Part shown: positions 1-6,456 of the stretch, piece after piece
Numbering within the stretch: position 1 is the stretch's first letter
Layout: each line of letters opens with the position of its first letter
NCBI GenBank assembly: GCA_964403505.1
Contig: CAYOFP010000001.1
Coordinates: 128,636-192,635, forward strand
Direction: 5' to 3'
DNA length: 64,000 nucleotides
Source: CAKSEI01 sp964403505
GTDB lineage: Bacteria > Bacillota > Clostridia > Oscillospirales > CAG-272
Notes under the pieces: model-generated
The model's database searches: none
Seen by the model: only the letters and a program-made list of their open reading frames with translations
Told to the model about the DNA's origin: nothing
Translations under genes and position numbers: made by a program

Positions 1-335
1 ACGCCGTCAGAGATATACAAAATACCCGGATTTCCCTTATCTTTTAAAGCAATCTCCATTGTTTTAACACCCGATTCATTCTCTGAATCAGGATATATTA
101 CACTAATATAAAACTCCTCAAGTTCAACTATTTTTTCAGGCTTGTCCAGCATTGTGCCGACAGTTACTTCTATGGGCTCCTGCGTTGTATTCGGGGAAGA
201 TGAAGGTGTATCGGACTGTGACTGACTATTGTCCGTACCTTTACTGTCAGACAGATCGTTTCCGGAACAAGCCGCCAAAACAAAGCACGAGATCAAGCAA
301 AGTACTGCGGTAATAATTTTAAAGTTTTGTTTCAT
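1..335 (-). CDS. Putative lipoprotein, partial (C-terminus outside window)
   Basis: The reading frame starts at ATG 335 and stays open to the window edge, giving 111 residues. It begins MKQNFKIITAVLCLISCFVL and runs into the lipobox LAAC, so a lipid-anchored extracytoplasmic protein is expected. A Ser/Thr/Asn/Gln-rich linker (about residues 25-55) follows, then a more ordered part beginning near VTVGTMLDKPEKIVELEEFY. I do not recognise a family. It lies 31 bp after the zinc-ribbon membrane protein gene on the same strand and probably closes that operon. Function unknown. Confidence 0.7.
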   Translation of the reverse strand, partial: MKQNFKIITAVLCLISCFVLAACSGNDLSDSKGTDNSQSQSDTPSSSPNTTQEPIEVTVGTMLDKPEKIVELEEFYISVIYPDSENESGVKTMEIALKDKGNPGILYISDG

Positions 336-366
336 AATTCGTATTCCTTTCATTGTTTATTAAATT

Positions 367-1038
367 TTATAAATACTTCTCCGCTTCATTTGCGACAGCG
401 TCCATCTGACTGTATATTTCCGCAATTTTGGGCGCTGTCTCTTTTTTTGCTCTCTTTTCCGCAATTTTATACGCAATTATATACGACGGTACCCACAAGG
501 AGACATATCCTATCAGTAATTCAAAAATAAACAACCATCCAAAAACAGTTCCGGTAACAATCTTCGCTGAAATCAAAAAAGCAACAATAAACGGTACAAT
601 AATCCAAAAATAGAACTTTTTACTTCTCTTTTCGACGGAAACTTCAAGTTGCTCTATCTCCTGCGCAAGAGCTGTAAAACGGTCATATTTTTCCTTTAAT
701 ATGTCATAGTTCGGCATATTTTTATCGCGCTCGAACACTAATTTTATATAGTGCTCTTTTTCCGTGATAGAATTAACATATCCGTTTCCGTTTCGCATGT
801 TCCCGTATACGGATGTCTGCGATGTGTTGATTTCCTGACTGCTTTTAAGCGACCATCCCATTTTTTGATGCATATTAATGGTCGTTTGCTCCCGCTCGGG
901 CTTTTCCGTGAAAGTTATACTTTCTATTATCGGCGATTTGTGTGAGTTGACCGCACCTCCGGTGCCGAGATTGTCGCCGCAATTCGGGCAGAATGTGCTT
1001 TCGCCGGGAAACTCCCTCCCGCATTTTGAACAAAACAT
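367..1038 (-). CDS. Zinc-ribbon membrane protein
   Basis: A 223-residue protein. The N-terminus carries a short zinc ribbon (Cys3, Cys6, Cys17, Cys20: CSKCG and CPNCG), then a low-complexity linker, a probable coiled coil (about 105-140) and two membrane segments (about 143-160 and 166-190) with a basic tail. ATG 1038 was chosen because it has a GGAAAGGATG ribosome site and puts the first zinc-ribbon cysteine at residue 3; an upstream in-frame start would only add a basic stretch overlapping the preceding gene. Zinc-ribbon plus membrane proteins of this shape are common in Clostridia and mostly uncharacterised. It lies between two lipoprotein genes on the same strand, suggesting a cell-surface operon. 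No function can be assigned. Confidence 0.75.
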   Translation of the reverse strand: MFCSKCGREFPGESTFCPNCGDNLGTGGAVNSHKSPIIESITFTEKPEREQTTINMHQKMGWSLKSSQEINTSQTSVYGNMRNGNGYVNSITEKEHYIKLVFERDKNMPNYDILKEKYDRFTALAQEIEQLEVSVEKRSKKFYFWIIVPFIVAFLISAKIVTGTVFGWLFIFELLIGYVSLWVPSYIIAYKIAEKRAKKETAPKIAEIYSQMDAVANEAEKYL

Positions 1039-1070
1039 GATTTTTACATCCTTTCCTTGCTTTTTAATAT

Positions 1071-1931
1071 TTATTTTACAGTTTTTTGCAGCACGCAATC
1101 GCCTACCGCAACACCTTTTTGACACTCGATTTTGAGCATTTGTACGCCAGTTACATCCAACTCGATCTCATAAGGGAATACAGATTGTTTTATCTGCTTA
1201 TCGGCATACAAACTAACAGCTTTGTCATCATCACCGCCGGAGAAATCATTTATAGAAACGCCGCTGTAATAATCGCTTCCGGGAGAAAGCCCGAAAATCG
1301 TTAAATTAAATCTATTATATTTGCTGTCTAATAAATAAACTGCATATGCATCTCCGTAGCTTGAATAAAAAACCGTATGATGATTATTCCCTTTTGCATC
1401 CTTGTGGTTTTCTGTTGCTACCATATGACGCTTGTCATATTCTTTTAAATCGCTGAGTTTCACCGGAGCAAATGAATTATAATACTCTCTCTTTTCAGCC
1501 AAGAACTGATCTTCCGGGAAATATTGCAGTCCGGACTGAATGATCTTTAGCGCATCCTCATATTTCGTATAATCTGAGAACACCTTTTCTGCATCTGCGA
1601 TAAGATTTGAAATATATTCTTTCTCGCATGTTTTGACTTTGGCCGCTAAATCTACATCATCAGGAAGTATAGCTACGCCCGTTTTAAGTATTTCTATCGC
1701 CTTTATCCAGTCTTTCTTTGATGTGCTGTCTTTGACTTCGTTCAGTACTTGCTCTTTGTATTTTTGAATTGCTGTGGTCTTCTTTTCTTCAGCATCATTG
1801 CAGTCGGCGTCCTTCGGCAATACCTTTGAAAGCTCGGCGATCGCATCAGCGTAGTTTCCCGATTCAAAAAGAGAGATCCCACTTTTGTATGCGATCTTGG
1901 AATTGAATGCGTCGTCTATTTCACCAATCAT
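1071..1931 (-). CDS. TPR-like protein with NPCBM-like C-terminus (probable second half of a frameshifted gene)
   Basis: As an independent frame this is 286 residues from ATG 1931. Residues about 10-140 form helical repeats (GISLFESGNYADAIAELSKV, then related segments) like tetratricopeptide repeats. Residues about 150-286 resemble the NPCBM/NEW2 carbohydrate-binding fold (FNLTIFGL, FPYEIELDVTGVQMLKIEC). There is no signal peptide and no ribosome site in front of ATG 1931, while the frame stays open upstream through 1973, where the preceding lipoprotein frame carries a slippery A AAA AAG. The two frames together would make one lipoprotein of about 405 residues whose TPR-like pattern runs straight across the junction. 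I read it as one gene broken by a -1 shift, either programmed or an indel; independent translation by ATGA coupling is the alternative. Confidence 0.6.
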   Translation of the reverse strand: MIGEIDDAFNSKIAYKSGISLFESGNYADAIAELSKVLPKDADCNDAEEKKTTAIQKYKEQVLNEVKDSTSKKDWIKAIEILKTGVAILPDDVDLAAKVKTCEKEYISNLIADAEKVFSDYTKYEDALKIIQSGLQYFPEDQFLAEKREYYNSFAPVKLSDLKEYDKRHMVATENHKDAKGNNHHTVFYSSYGDAYAVYLLDSKYNRFNLTIFGLSPGSDYYSGVSINDFSGGDDDKAVSLYADKQIKQSVFPYEIELDVTGVQMLKIECQKGVAVGDCVLQKTVK

Positions 1932-2287
1932 AGCGTCATAGTTACTCGGAATGCAATCTGTCGATGAACATACTTTTTTACCGTATTTTCCTTAGCCTCT
2001 GCCACCGAGTTGTCAAGTTCTCCCGAAAGTATTCCTGACTTGATTTCGGACAAATAAGCTGCGATGCAATTTGATGCTTCAATTTCCAGTTCGCTGTTTC
2101 CGGAAATTTCAGAATTGTACAAAGCAATAGCGTCTGTATATTCATTGTCAAGAATATGTGTGGCAAATTTTTTCACCTGCGAACTGGTTGCTTCGAAAGA
2201 ATTGTCCAGTGAGAGCTTTGATTTGCATGATGTCATGCTTACAATTAATATAATTGCCAATATTGCCGCTCCGAAATTTTTAATCAT
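1928..2287 (-). CDS. Lipoprotein with TPR-like repeat (first part of probable frameshifted gene)
   Basis: ATG 2287 has a strong AACAGGAGGAACACAT leader. The 119 residues start MIKNFGAAILAIILIVSMTS and reach a lipobox-type Cys, then a helical segment (ILDNEYTDAIALYNSE) that looks like the same TPR-like repeat seen downstream. The last 14 or so residues, after KENTVKK, do not look like repeat sequence and end at a stop overlapping the next frame by ATGA. The slippery heptamer A AAA AAG sits in canonical phase at this point, so the natural product may be the longer -1 fusion. It is first in the small surface-protein operon that continues to the window edge. Confidence 0.65.
   Translation of the reverse strand: MIKNFGAAILAIILIVSMTSCKSKLSLDNSFEATSSQVKKFATHILDNEYTDAIALYNSEISGNSELEIEASNCIAAYLSEIKSGILSGELDNSVAEAKENTVKKYVHRQIAFRVTMTL
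1973..1993 (-). other. Candidate -1 ribosomal slippery site with SD-like element
   Basis: On the minus strand the heptamer A AAA AAG (1979-1973) lies with frame-0 codons GTA AAA AAG, the phase required for -1 slippage. An AAGGA element (1993-1989) lies 9 nt upstream, similar in kind and spacing to the stimulator in E. coli dnaX. Moving -1 enters exactly the frame of the downstream TPR/NPCBM-like protein with no intervening stop. No strong 3' stimulatory hairpin was seen. An assembly indel in the A6 run would look the same. Confidence 0.4.
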
Positions 2288-2452
2288 ATGTGTTCCTCCT
2301 GTTTTCTGTTTGCTATCTTGACCACTTTCAAAAAGCAAACCTTTAGAGAATAAGATATTTTTAAGAGAATTTTCGACAAATCTATAAAAAATACCCAAAA
2401 ATATTAATATTTCTCTTGACTTTCTCAGATTTTTATGGTATCTTACAACAGT

Positions 2453-2494
2453 AATAAGCACTCTCAAAAGGTTTACTTTTTGAGAGTGCTTATT
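2453..2494. terminator. Bidirectional hairpin, 17-bp stem
   Basis: AATAAGCACTCTCAAAA (2453-2469) pairs perfectly with its inverted copy at 2478-2494 around an 8-nt loop. A/T runs on both sides suit a Rho-independent terminator in either direction. It sits in the 381-bp gap between coaD and the lipoprotein gene, which otherwise holds only A/T-rich DNA and the second hairpin at 2567-2604. Confidence 0.6.
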
Positions 2495-2566
2495 TATCAT
2501 CCGGCGGTTAAAGTTTTTTGCGAAAACCATTGAAAAATATAGCAAAATACAATTCCTAATAATAGC

Positions 2567-2604
2567 AAAACGCTGATACTTATTCAACTAAGAATCAGCG
2601 TTTT
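2567..2604 (-). terminator. Probable terminator of uvrC-rsmD-coaD
   Basis: AAAACGCTGAT (2567-2577) pairs with ATCAGCGTTTT (2594-2604), with the inner stem extending further (14 of 15 positions). On the minus strand the stem is followed by TTTTGCTATTATT. It lies about 65 bp past the coaD stop. Confidence 0.6.
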
Positions 2605-2668
2605 ATATTTTTATTTTCAGGGGCCGTAAGCTGACTGCGAGAACCGACGGCTTTTAAATCACGTCAGC

Positions 2669-3154
2669 TTAAATACCTGTGTTTATCTTTCTCTCAATGT
2701 ATTCGGCAACAGGCGCAGCTACATCGTCGGCAATGCTCTCGCCGCGCTTCAGTTTTTCACGCACAGCGCCCGAGCTCAGGCCCGAGAGCTCCTCGTCGGC
2801 AGGCAAAAACAGTGTCGTTATTTCGGGTGCATACCTGCGGTTATTATTTGCCATTATCATCTCGTATTCCACGTCGGACACGCCCCTCACACCGCGCACG
2901 AGAATGCTGATACCGTGCTTGCGTGCATAGTCCACCGTCATGCCCTCATATGCGTCGACCGTTACATTATCGAGGTCGGCAAAGGCGAGACGGAGCATAT
3001 CCTTTCTTTCATCGAGAGAAAAACGGCAGGTCTTTTCGGCATTGATAAAAACCACCGCATACACCTCATCAAAAAGTGCGGCACACTTCCGCACAAGCGC
3101 GGCATGGCCGTTTGTTATCGGGTCATAGCTCCCGGCAAGCAAAACCTTACTCAT
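2669..3154 (-). CDS. coaD: Phosphopantetheine adenylyltransferase
   Basis: Transfers AMP from ATP to 4'-phosphopantetheine, the penultimate step of coenzyme A synthesis, in the cytoplasm. The 161-residue length is standard. Residues 8-17 read GSYDPITNGH, the nucleotidyltransferase signature with the T-x-G-H box (T14 to H17); the family's usual Phe after Ser is Tyr here. Also visible are ILVRGVRGVSDVEYE and the C-terminal LSSGAVREKLKRG. ATG 3154 has a GGAGGGAGAAA leader and overlaps the end of rsmD by 8 bp; an upstream start would add an unrelated extension inside rsmD. The rsmD-coaD pair is a widely conserved arrangement in Firmicutes. Confidence 0.95.
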   Translation of the reverse strand: MSKVLLAGSYDPITNGHAALVRKCAALFDEVYAVVFINAEKTCRFSLDERKDMLRLAFADLDNVTVDAYEGMTVDYARKHGISILVRGVRGVSDVEYEMIMANNNRRYAPEITTLFLPADEELSGLSSGAVREKLKRGESIADDVAAPVAEYIERKINTGI

Positions 3155-3701
3155 TTTCTCCCTCCTTTTCAAGAAAAGATAAATAGATCCTCCCGTATTT
3201 TCCGTGCTTACGCAGGATAAAGCCCTCTGCCTCATACGGCGCTTCCCTCTCGTCCTCGCACACAATCATACCGCCCTCGGCTATCAGTTCTTTTTGTATG
3301 ATAGACGACAGCGCACGGTCAATCAGACGTGCGGCATACGGCGGATCGAGAAATATAATATCAAATTTCTGTCCTGCGAGGCGGTCGAGTGCCACCATAT
3401 AATCGCACTGCAGAACGAGCGCACCCGACAGATGTGTTTTCTCAATGTTTTTGCGTATGATCTTTACCGCCTCTGCCGAATTATCACACATCACAGCGCT
3501 TACAGCACCGCGGGAGAGTGCCTCGAGCGCAAGCTGTCCGCTGCCTGAAAAAAGATCGAGCACCTTTTTCCCCGAAAGCTCAAACTGCAATGTATTGAAA
3601 AGCGCTTCCTTTGCCCGCTCGGCAGTAGGTCTGGTCGCAAGCCCCTCGAGCGTTTCGAGGCGCACTCCCCTTGCCTTTCCCGTAATTATTCTCATCATCA
3701 C
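3147..3701 (-). CDS. rsmD: 16S rRNA (guanine966-N2)-methyltransferase
   Basis: Methylates G966 of 16S rRNA using S-adenosylmethionine during 30S assembly. The 184-residue protein shows the RsmD N-terminus (MRIITGKARGVRL, then TRPTAERAKEALFN), the SAM-binding loop VLDLFSGSGQLALEALSRGA, and the catalytic motif DPPY in DIIFLDPPYA. Three consecutive ATG codons open the frame, so the exact start could be one or two codons later; the first overlaps the uvrC stop by 4 bp, which favours translational coupling. It lies between uvrC and coaD in one operon. Confidence 0.95.
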   Translation of the reverse strand: MMMRIITGKARGVRLETLEGLATRPTAERAKEALFNTLQFELSGKKVLDLFSGSGQLALEALSRGAVSAVMCDNSAEAVKIIRKNIEKTHLSGALVLQCDYMVALDRLAGQKFDIIFLDPPYAARLIDRALSSIIQKELIAEGGMIVCEDEREAPYEAEGFILRKHGKYGRIYLSFLEKEGENE

Positions 3702-5521
3702 GATTCTCCGAATCTGTTTTTTATATCCTGCGCATTTTTCAAAGTAACGCCCTTTACCTCTGCTATCTCATCGACGCTCGCCTTTTTCACACCGGCAAGA
3801 CCGCCGAAGTGTGCGAGGATCGCCTTTGCCTTTGCAGGACCTATTCCGTCCACCTTTTCGAGAACGGAACGCTTTATCGTCGTTTGCTTTTTCGCACGCA
3901 TTTTCGTTATCGTAAAGCGGTGTACCTCTTCCTGTAATTTATAAATAAACTGAAAGACCGACTGCTCATTTGCGATCGATATCATGTTTTCTTCATCGCA
4001 TAAGGCTCTCGTTTTGTGAAACTCGTCCTTCACCATGCCGAAAACGGGGATATCACATCCCTTTTCCGACATCAACTCACGAATAACGCCGACATGGCCT
4101 TTGCCGCCGTCGAGCAATATCAGGTCGGGGAGGCTGCCGTGCTCCAGCCTGCGTGATATCATCTCTCGCATCGACGCATAGTCGTCCTGACCGCTTACCG
4201 TCTTCATATTGAAGATCCTGTATTCGCTTTTTTTGAAAACGCCGTTGACAGCGACGACCATACCGCCTGTGATATTCTCGCTTCCGTAGTTTGATATATC
4301 GTACGATTCGATACGGTCGGGATATACCTCGAGCGACAGTATCTGCGCCAGGCGGAACAGCATTTTTGAGTCTTTTTCATTCCGGTGCTTATATTCCGCC
4401 GCCTCATGCTCTGCGAAATCGTATACTGTAGCGGCAAGGGCACGGAGGTCGCCCCGCTCGGGAATGTGGATATTTACCTTATGTCCTGCAACGCCCGATA
4501 GCATCTCCTCGATATCGGAAACAGCCTCAGACGGGAGGTCAAAACCGATAAGGATGTTTCTCGGTATATCGGTCCTGTTTTTATATATCTCATAGAAAAA
4601 TCCCGGTATCGTCTCTTCATCGACGATGACATCATGCGGAAAGATAAAGCTGTCGCTATCCGTCAGCGCTCCCTCACGCACTACATACATACCGATGCAG
4701 GAACACACATCGTCCGTATAAAGGGCAAAAATATCTCTATTTACATCCGGCGCACAAAGCACCTTTTGTTTTGTACGGAGCGCATCGAGCGCATTTATTC
4801 TGTCCCGCAGAAGGGCGGCGGTCTCATACTGCATATTCTGTGACGCCATCATCATCCGTTCATACAAAAGCTCCCTTACCTCTCCGTAATTTCCCTTTAA
4901 GGCAGGCATGATCTGCTCAAAGAGCGCATGATACTCCTCGGGAGTCACATTACCCGTGCAGGGAGCTACACACTGCCCAATCTGTCGATAGATACAGGGT
5001 CTTATTTTTTTGATATCACGGGGAAAGCGGTATTTGCAGGATGCGATGCCGAATGTTTTTTCAAGGGTCTTTATCACCCCGTAGATATCTCTCGTTCCCG
5101 AATACGGACCGAAGTACCTTGCACCGTCATCGGTTCGTTTTCTCGTAATCTCGATATGCGGATAATCGCTTTTGATATCCACCTTGATATAAGGATAGCT
5201 CTTGCCGTCCTTTAAGAGTATATTATATTTCGGCTGATACAGCTTGATCAGACAGTTTTCGAGTGCGAGCGCCTCCATATTCGTATCGGTCAGCATATAC
5301 TCGAAATCCGCTACATTTGAAACCATCTTCGCCGTTTTGAGATTATGACCCGTACCTGCGCCGAAATACTGCGTTACACGGTTTTTCAGCGATTTTGACT
5401 TTCCGACATAAATGACCGTTCCGTCCGAGCGGCGCATGATATAGACCCCCGGCCGAAGCGGCAGGCGGTTTGCCTTTTGCCTTAATTCATCTTTTGTCAA
5501 TACCCTTGTTAATTCTTCCAT
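3698..5521 (-). CDS. uvrC: Excinuclease ABC subunit C
   Basis: UvrC makes the two incisions flanking a UvrAB-marked DNA lesion in nucleotide excision repair. The 607 residues carry the family's domains in order: N-terminal GIY-YIG nuclease (PGVYIMRRSDG, VIYVGKSKSL, about 17-95), UVR helical hairpin (about 205-240), RNase H-like nuclease (ESYDISNYG, LILLDGGKGHVG, about 360-520) and C-terminal helix-hairpin-helix pairs (LEKVDGIGPAKAKAILAHFG). ATG 5521 is preferred to an earlier in-frame start because a terminator-like hairpin (5541-5568) lies between; the ribosome site is weak. It overlaps rsmD by 4 bp and heads the uvrC-rsmD-coaD operon. No obvious promoter was found in the short gap, so read-through from the HPr gene is possible. 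Confidence 0.95.
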   Translation of the reverse strand: MEELTRVLTKDELRQKANRLPLRPGVYIMRRSDGTVIYVGKSKSLKNRVTQYFGAGTGHNLKTAKMVSNVADFEYMLTDTNMEALALENCLIKLYQPKYNILLKDGKSYPYIKVDIKSDYPHIEITRKRTDDGARYFGPYSGTRDIYGVIKTLEKTFGIASCKYRFPRDIKKIRPCIYRQIGQCVAPCTGNVTPEEYHALFEQIMPALKGNYGEVRELLYERMMMASQNMQYETAALLRDRINALDALRTKQKVLCAPDVNRDIFALYTDDVCSCIGMYVVREGALTDSDSFIFPHDVIVDEETIPGFFYEIYKNRTDIPRNILIGFDLPSEAVSDIEEMLSGVAGHKVNIHIPERGDLRALAATVYDFAEHEAAEYKHRNEKDSKMLFRLAQILSLEVYPDRIESYDISNYGSENITGGMVVAVNGVFKKSEYRIFNMKTVSGQDDYASMREMISRRLEHGSLPDLILLDGGKGHVGVIRELMSEKGCDIPVFGMVKDEFHKTRALCDEENMISIANEQSVFQFIYKLQEEVHRFTITKMRAKKQTTIKRSVLEKVDGIGPAKAKAILAHFGGLAGVKKASVDEIAEVKGVTLKNAQDIKNRFGES

Positions 5522-5540
5522 GATATACCAAAATGCAAAT

Positions 5541-5568
5541 GCGGACAATCCAAGAATGGATTGCCCGC
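5541..5568 (-). terminator. Hairpin between HPr gene and uvrC
   Basis: On the minus strand GCGGGCAATCCA pairs with TGGATTGTCCGC around a 4-nt loop (one G-T pair), followed by ATTTGCATTTT. It lies 20 bp past the HPr stop and just before the uvrC start, so it probably attenuates rather than fully separates the two. Confidence 0.55.
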
Positions 5569-5587
5569 TGTGCATGACTTTGTAAAT

Positions 5588-5851
5588 TTATTCGTTAAAG
5601 CCGTTGTCAATGAGCTCAACAAGACCGTTTACAGCCTCATTCTCATCGACACCCTCAGCCTCGAGCTCTATCTCCATTCCCTGGATGATTCCGAGAGAAA
5701 GAACGCCGAGCAGACTCTTTGCGTTGACCTTACGCTGATCCTTTTTCACAGAAACCGTGCTTTTATATTTGTTTGCTTCCTGTATAAAATACGTAGCAGG
5801 TCTGGCATGCAGTCCGACGCTGTTCGTTATTGTAATTTTGCGTGTTACCAT
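5588..5851 (-). CDS. ptsH: HPr-family phosphocarrier protein
   Basis: HPr relays phosphate from enzyme I to sugar-specific EII proteins of the phosphotransferase system. The 87 residues match the family length. The active-site histidine lies in VGLHARPA (near residue 15) and the regulatory serine context NAKSLLGVLSLGI (near residue 46) is intact, so HPr kinase control and catabolite signalling are possible; presence of the histidine argues against Crh. It stands alone with its own promoter (5895-5923) and a terminator-like hairpin. Ribosome site CGGGAGATTA. No other PTS gene is in the window. Confidence 0.9.
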   Translation of the reverse strand: MVTRKITITNSVGLHARPATYFIQEANKYKSTVSVKKDQRKVNAKSLLGVLSLGIIQGMEIELEAEGVDENEAVNGLVELIDNGFNE

Positions 5852-5894
5852 ATTAATCTCCCGGCATTTTTAATATCTTTTACTACATTTAGAT

Positions 5895-5923
5895 ATTATA
5901 TCAAAAACAATTCTGAAAATCAA
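5895..5923 (-). promoter_or_regulatory. SigA-type promoter of the HPr gene
   Basis: Minus strand TTGATT (5923-5918), 17-nt spacer, TATAAT (5900-5895), about 45 bp upstream of the HPr start. Confidence 0.7.
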
Positions 5924-5986
5924 GTGTTTTTGTAAATTTTCTGACGTGCTTAAGTTAACGAGACTGAAACAAGCAGATTTTTGAGT

Positions 5987-6431
5987 GATTTTCGGCACAG
6001 AGAAAGCGCAAGGCTTTGCCTCACGTCGACGACGATCTGAAAAGAGCCGTAGATTTGCCATTTCGGCTTTGTCCAACACCACCTGAAACGTGCAGAATTT
6101 CNNNNNNNNNNNNNNNNNNNNNNNNNNNNNNNNNNNNNNNNNNNNNNNNNNNNNNNNNNNNNNNNNNNNNNNNNNNNNNNNNNNNNNNNNNNNNNNNNNN
6201 NCTTTGTCCAACACCACCTGAAACGTGCAGAATTTCGAGCGATTTTCGGTGCGGAGAAAGCGCAAGGCTTTGCCTCACGTCGACGACGATCTGAAAAGAA
6301 CCGTAGATTTGCCATTTCGGCTTTGTCCAACACCACCTGAAACGTGCAGAATTTCGAGCGATTTTCGGTGCGGAGGAAGCGCAAGGCTTTGCCTTGCAAT
6401 GACGACAATCCGAAAAGCGCCGAAATTATGC
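5987..6431. repeat. 119-bp tandem repeat, interrupted by assembly gap
   Basis: Three copies are visible, starting with GATTTTCGG at 5987, 6241 and 6360. The second and third are exactly 119 bp apart. Each contains a GC-rich palindrome (GCAAGGCTTTGCC) and a shared CTTTGTCCAACACCACCTGA block. The last copy diverges and, in inverted orientation, matches the element at 47941-48007 almost base for base. Short open frames here are repeat artefacts. Together with the HPr promoter this accounts for the 605-bp stretch between the HPr gene and the glycoside-hydrolase-like gene. Confidence 0.85.
6102..6201. other. Assembly gap (100 N)
   Basis: Exactly 100 N. The 35 bases before it (6067-6101) and after it (6202-6236) are identical, so the two contig ends end in the same repeat unit. 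Confidence 0.98.
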
Positions 6432-6456
6432 CGTTTCAGGCGGTGTTTGCGGCAAC

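Noticed and set aside
2413..2500. A short plus-strand RNA: TTGACT, TATCTT and a strong hairpin with T-tail
   Set aside because: The transcript would be little more than the hairpin; the TTGACT-like match is probably chance in A/T-rich DNA and the hairpin is better explained as a terminator.
5522..5575. N-terminal extension of UvrC from 5575
   Set aside because: The extension would be encoded by a terminator-like hairpin and does not resemble UvrC; ATG 5521 gives the normal family start.
5987..6431. CRISPR array
   Set aside because: The units are 119 bp and continuous, without short direct repeats alternating with unique spacers.
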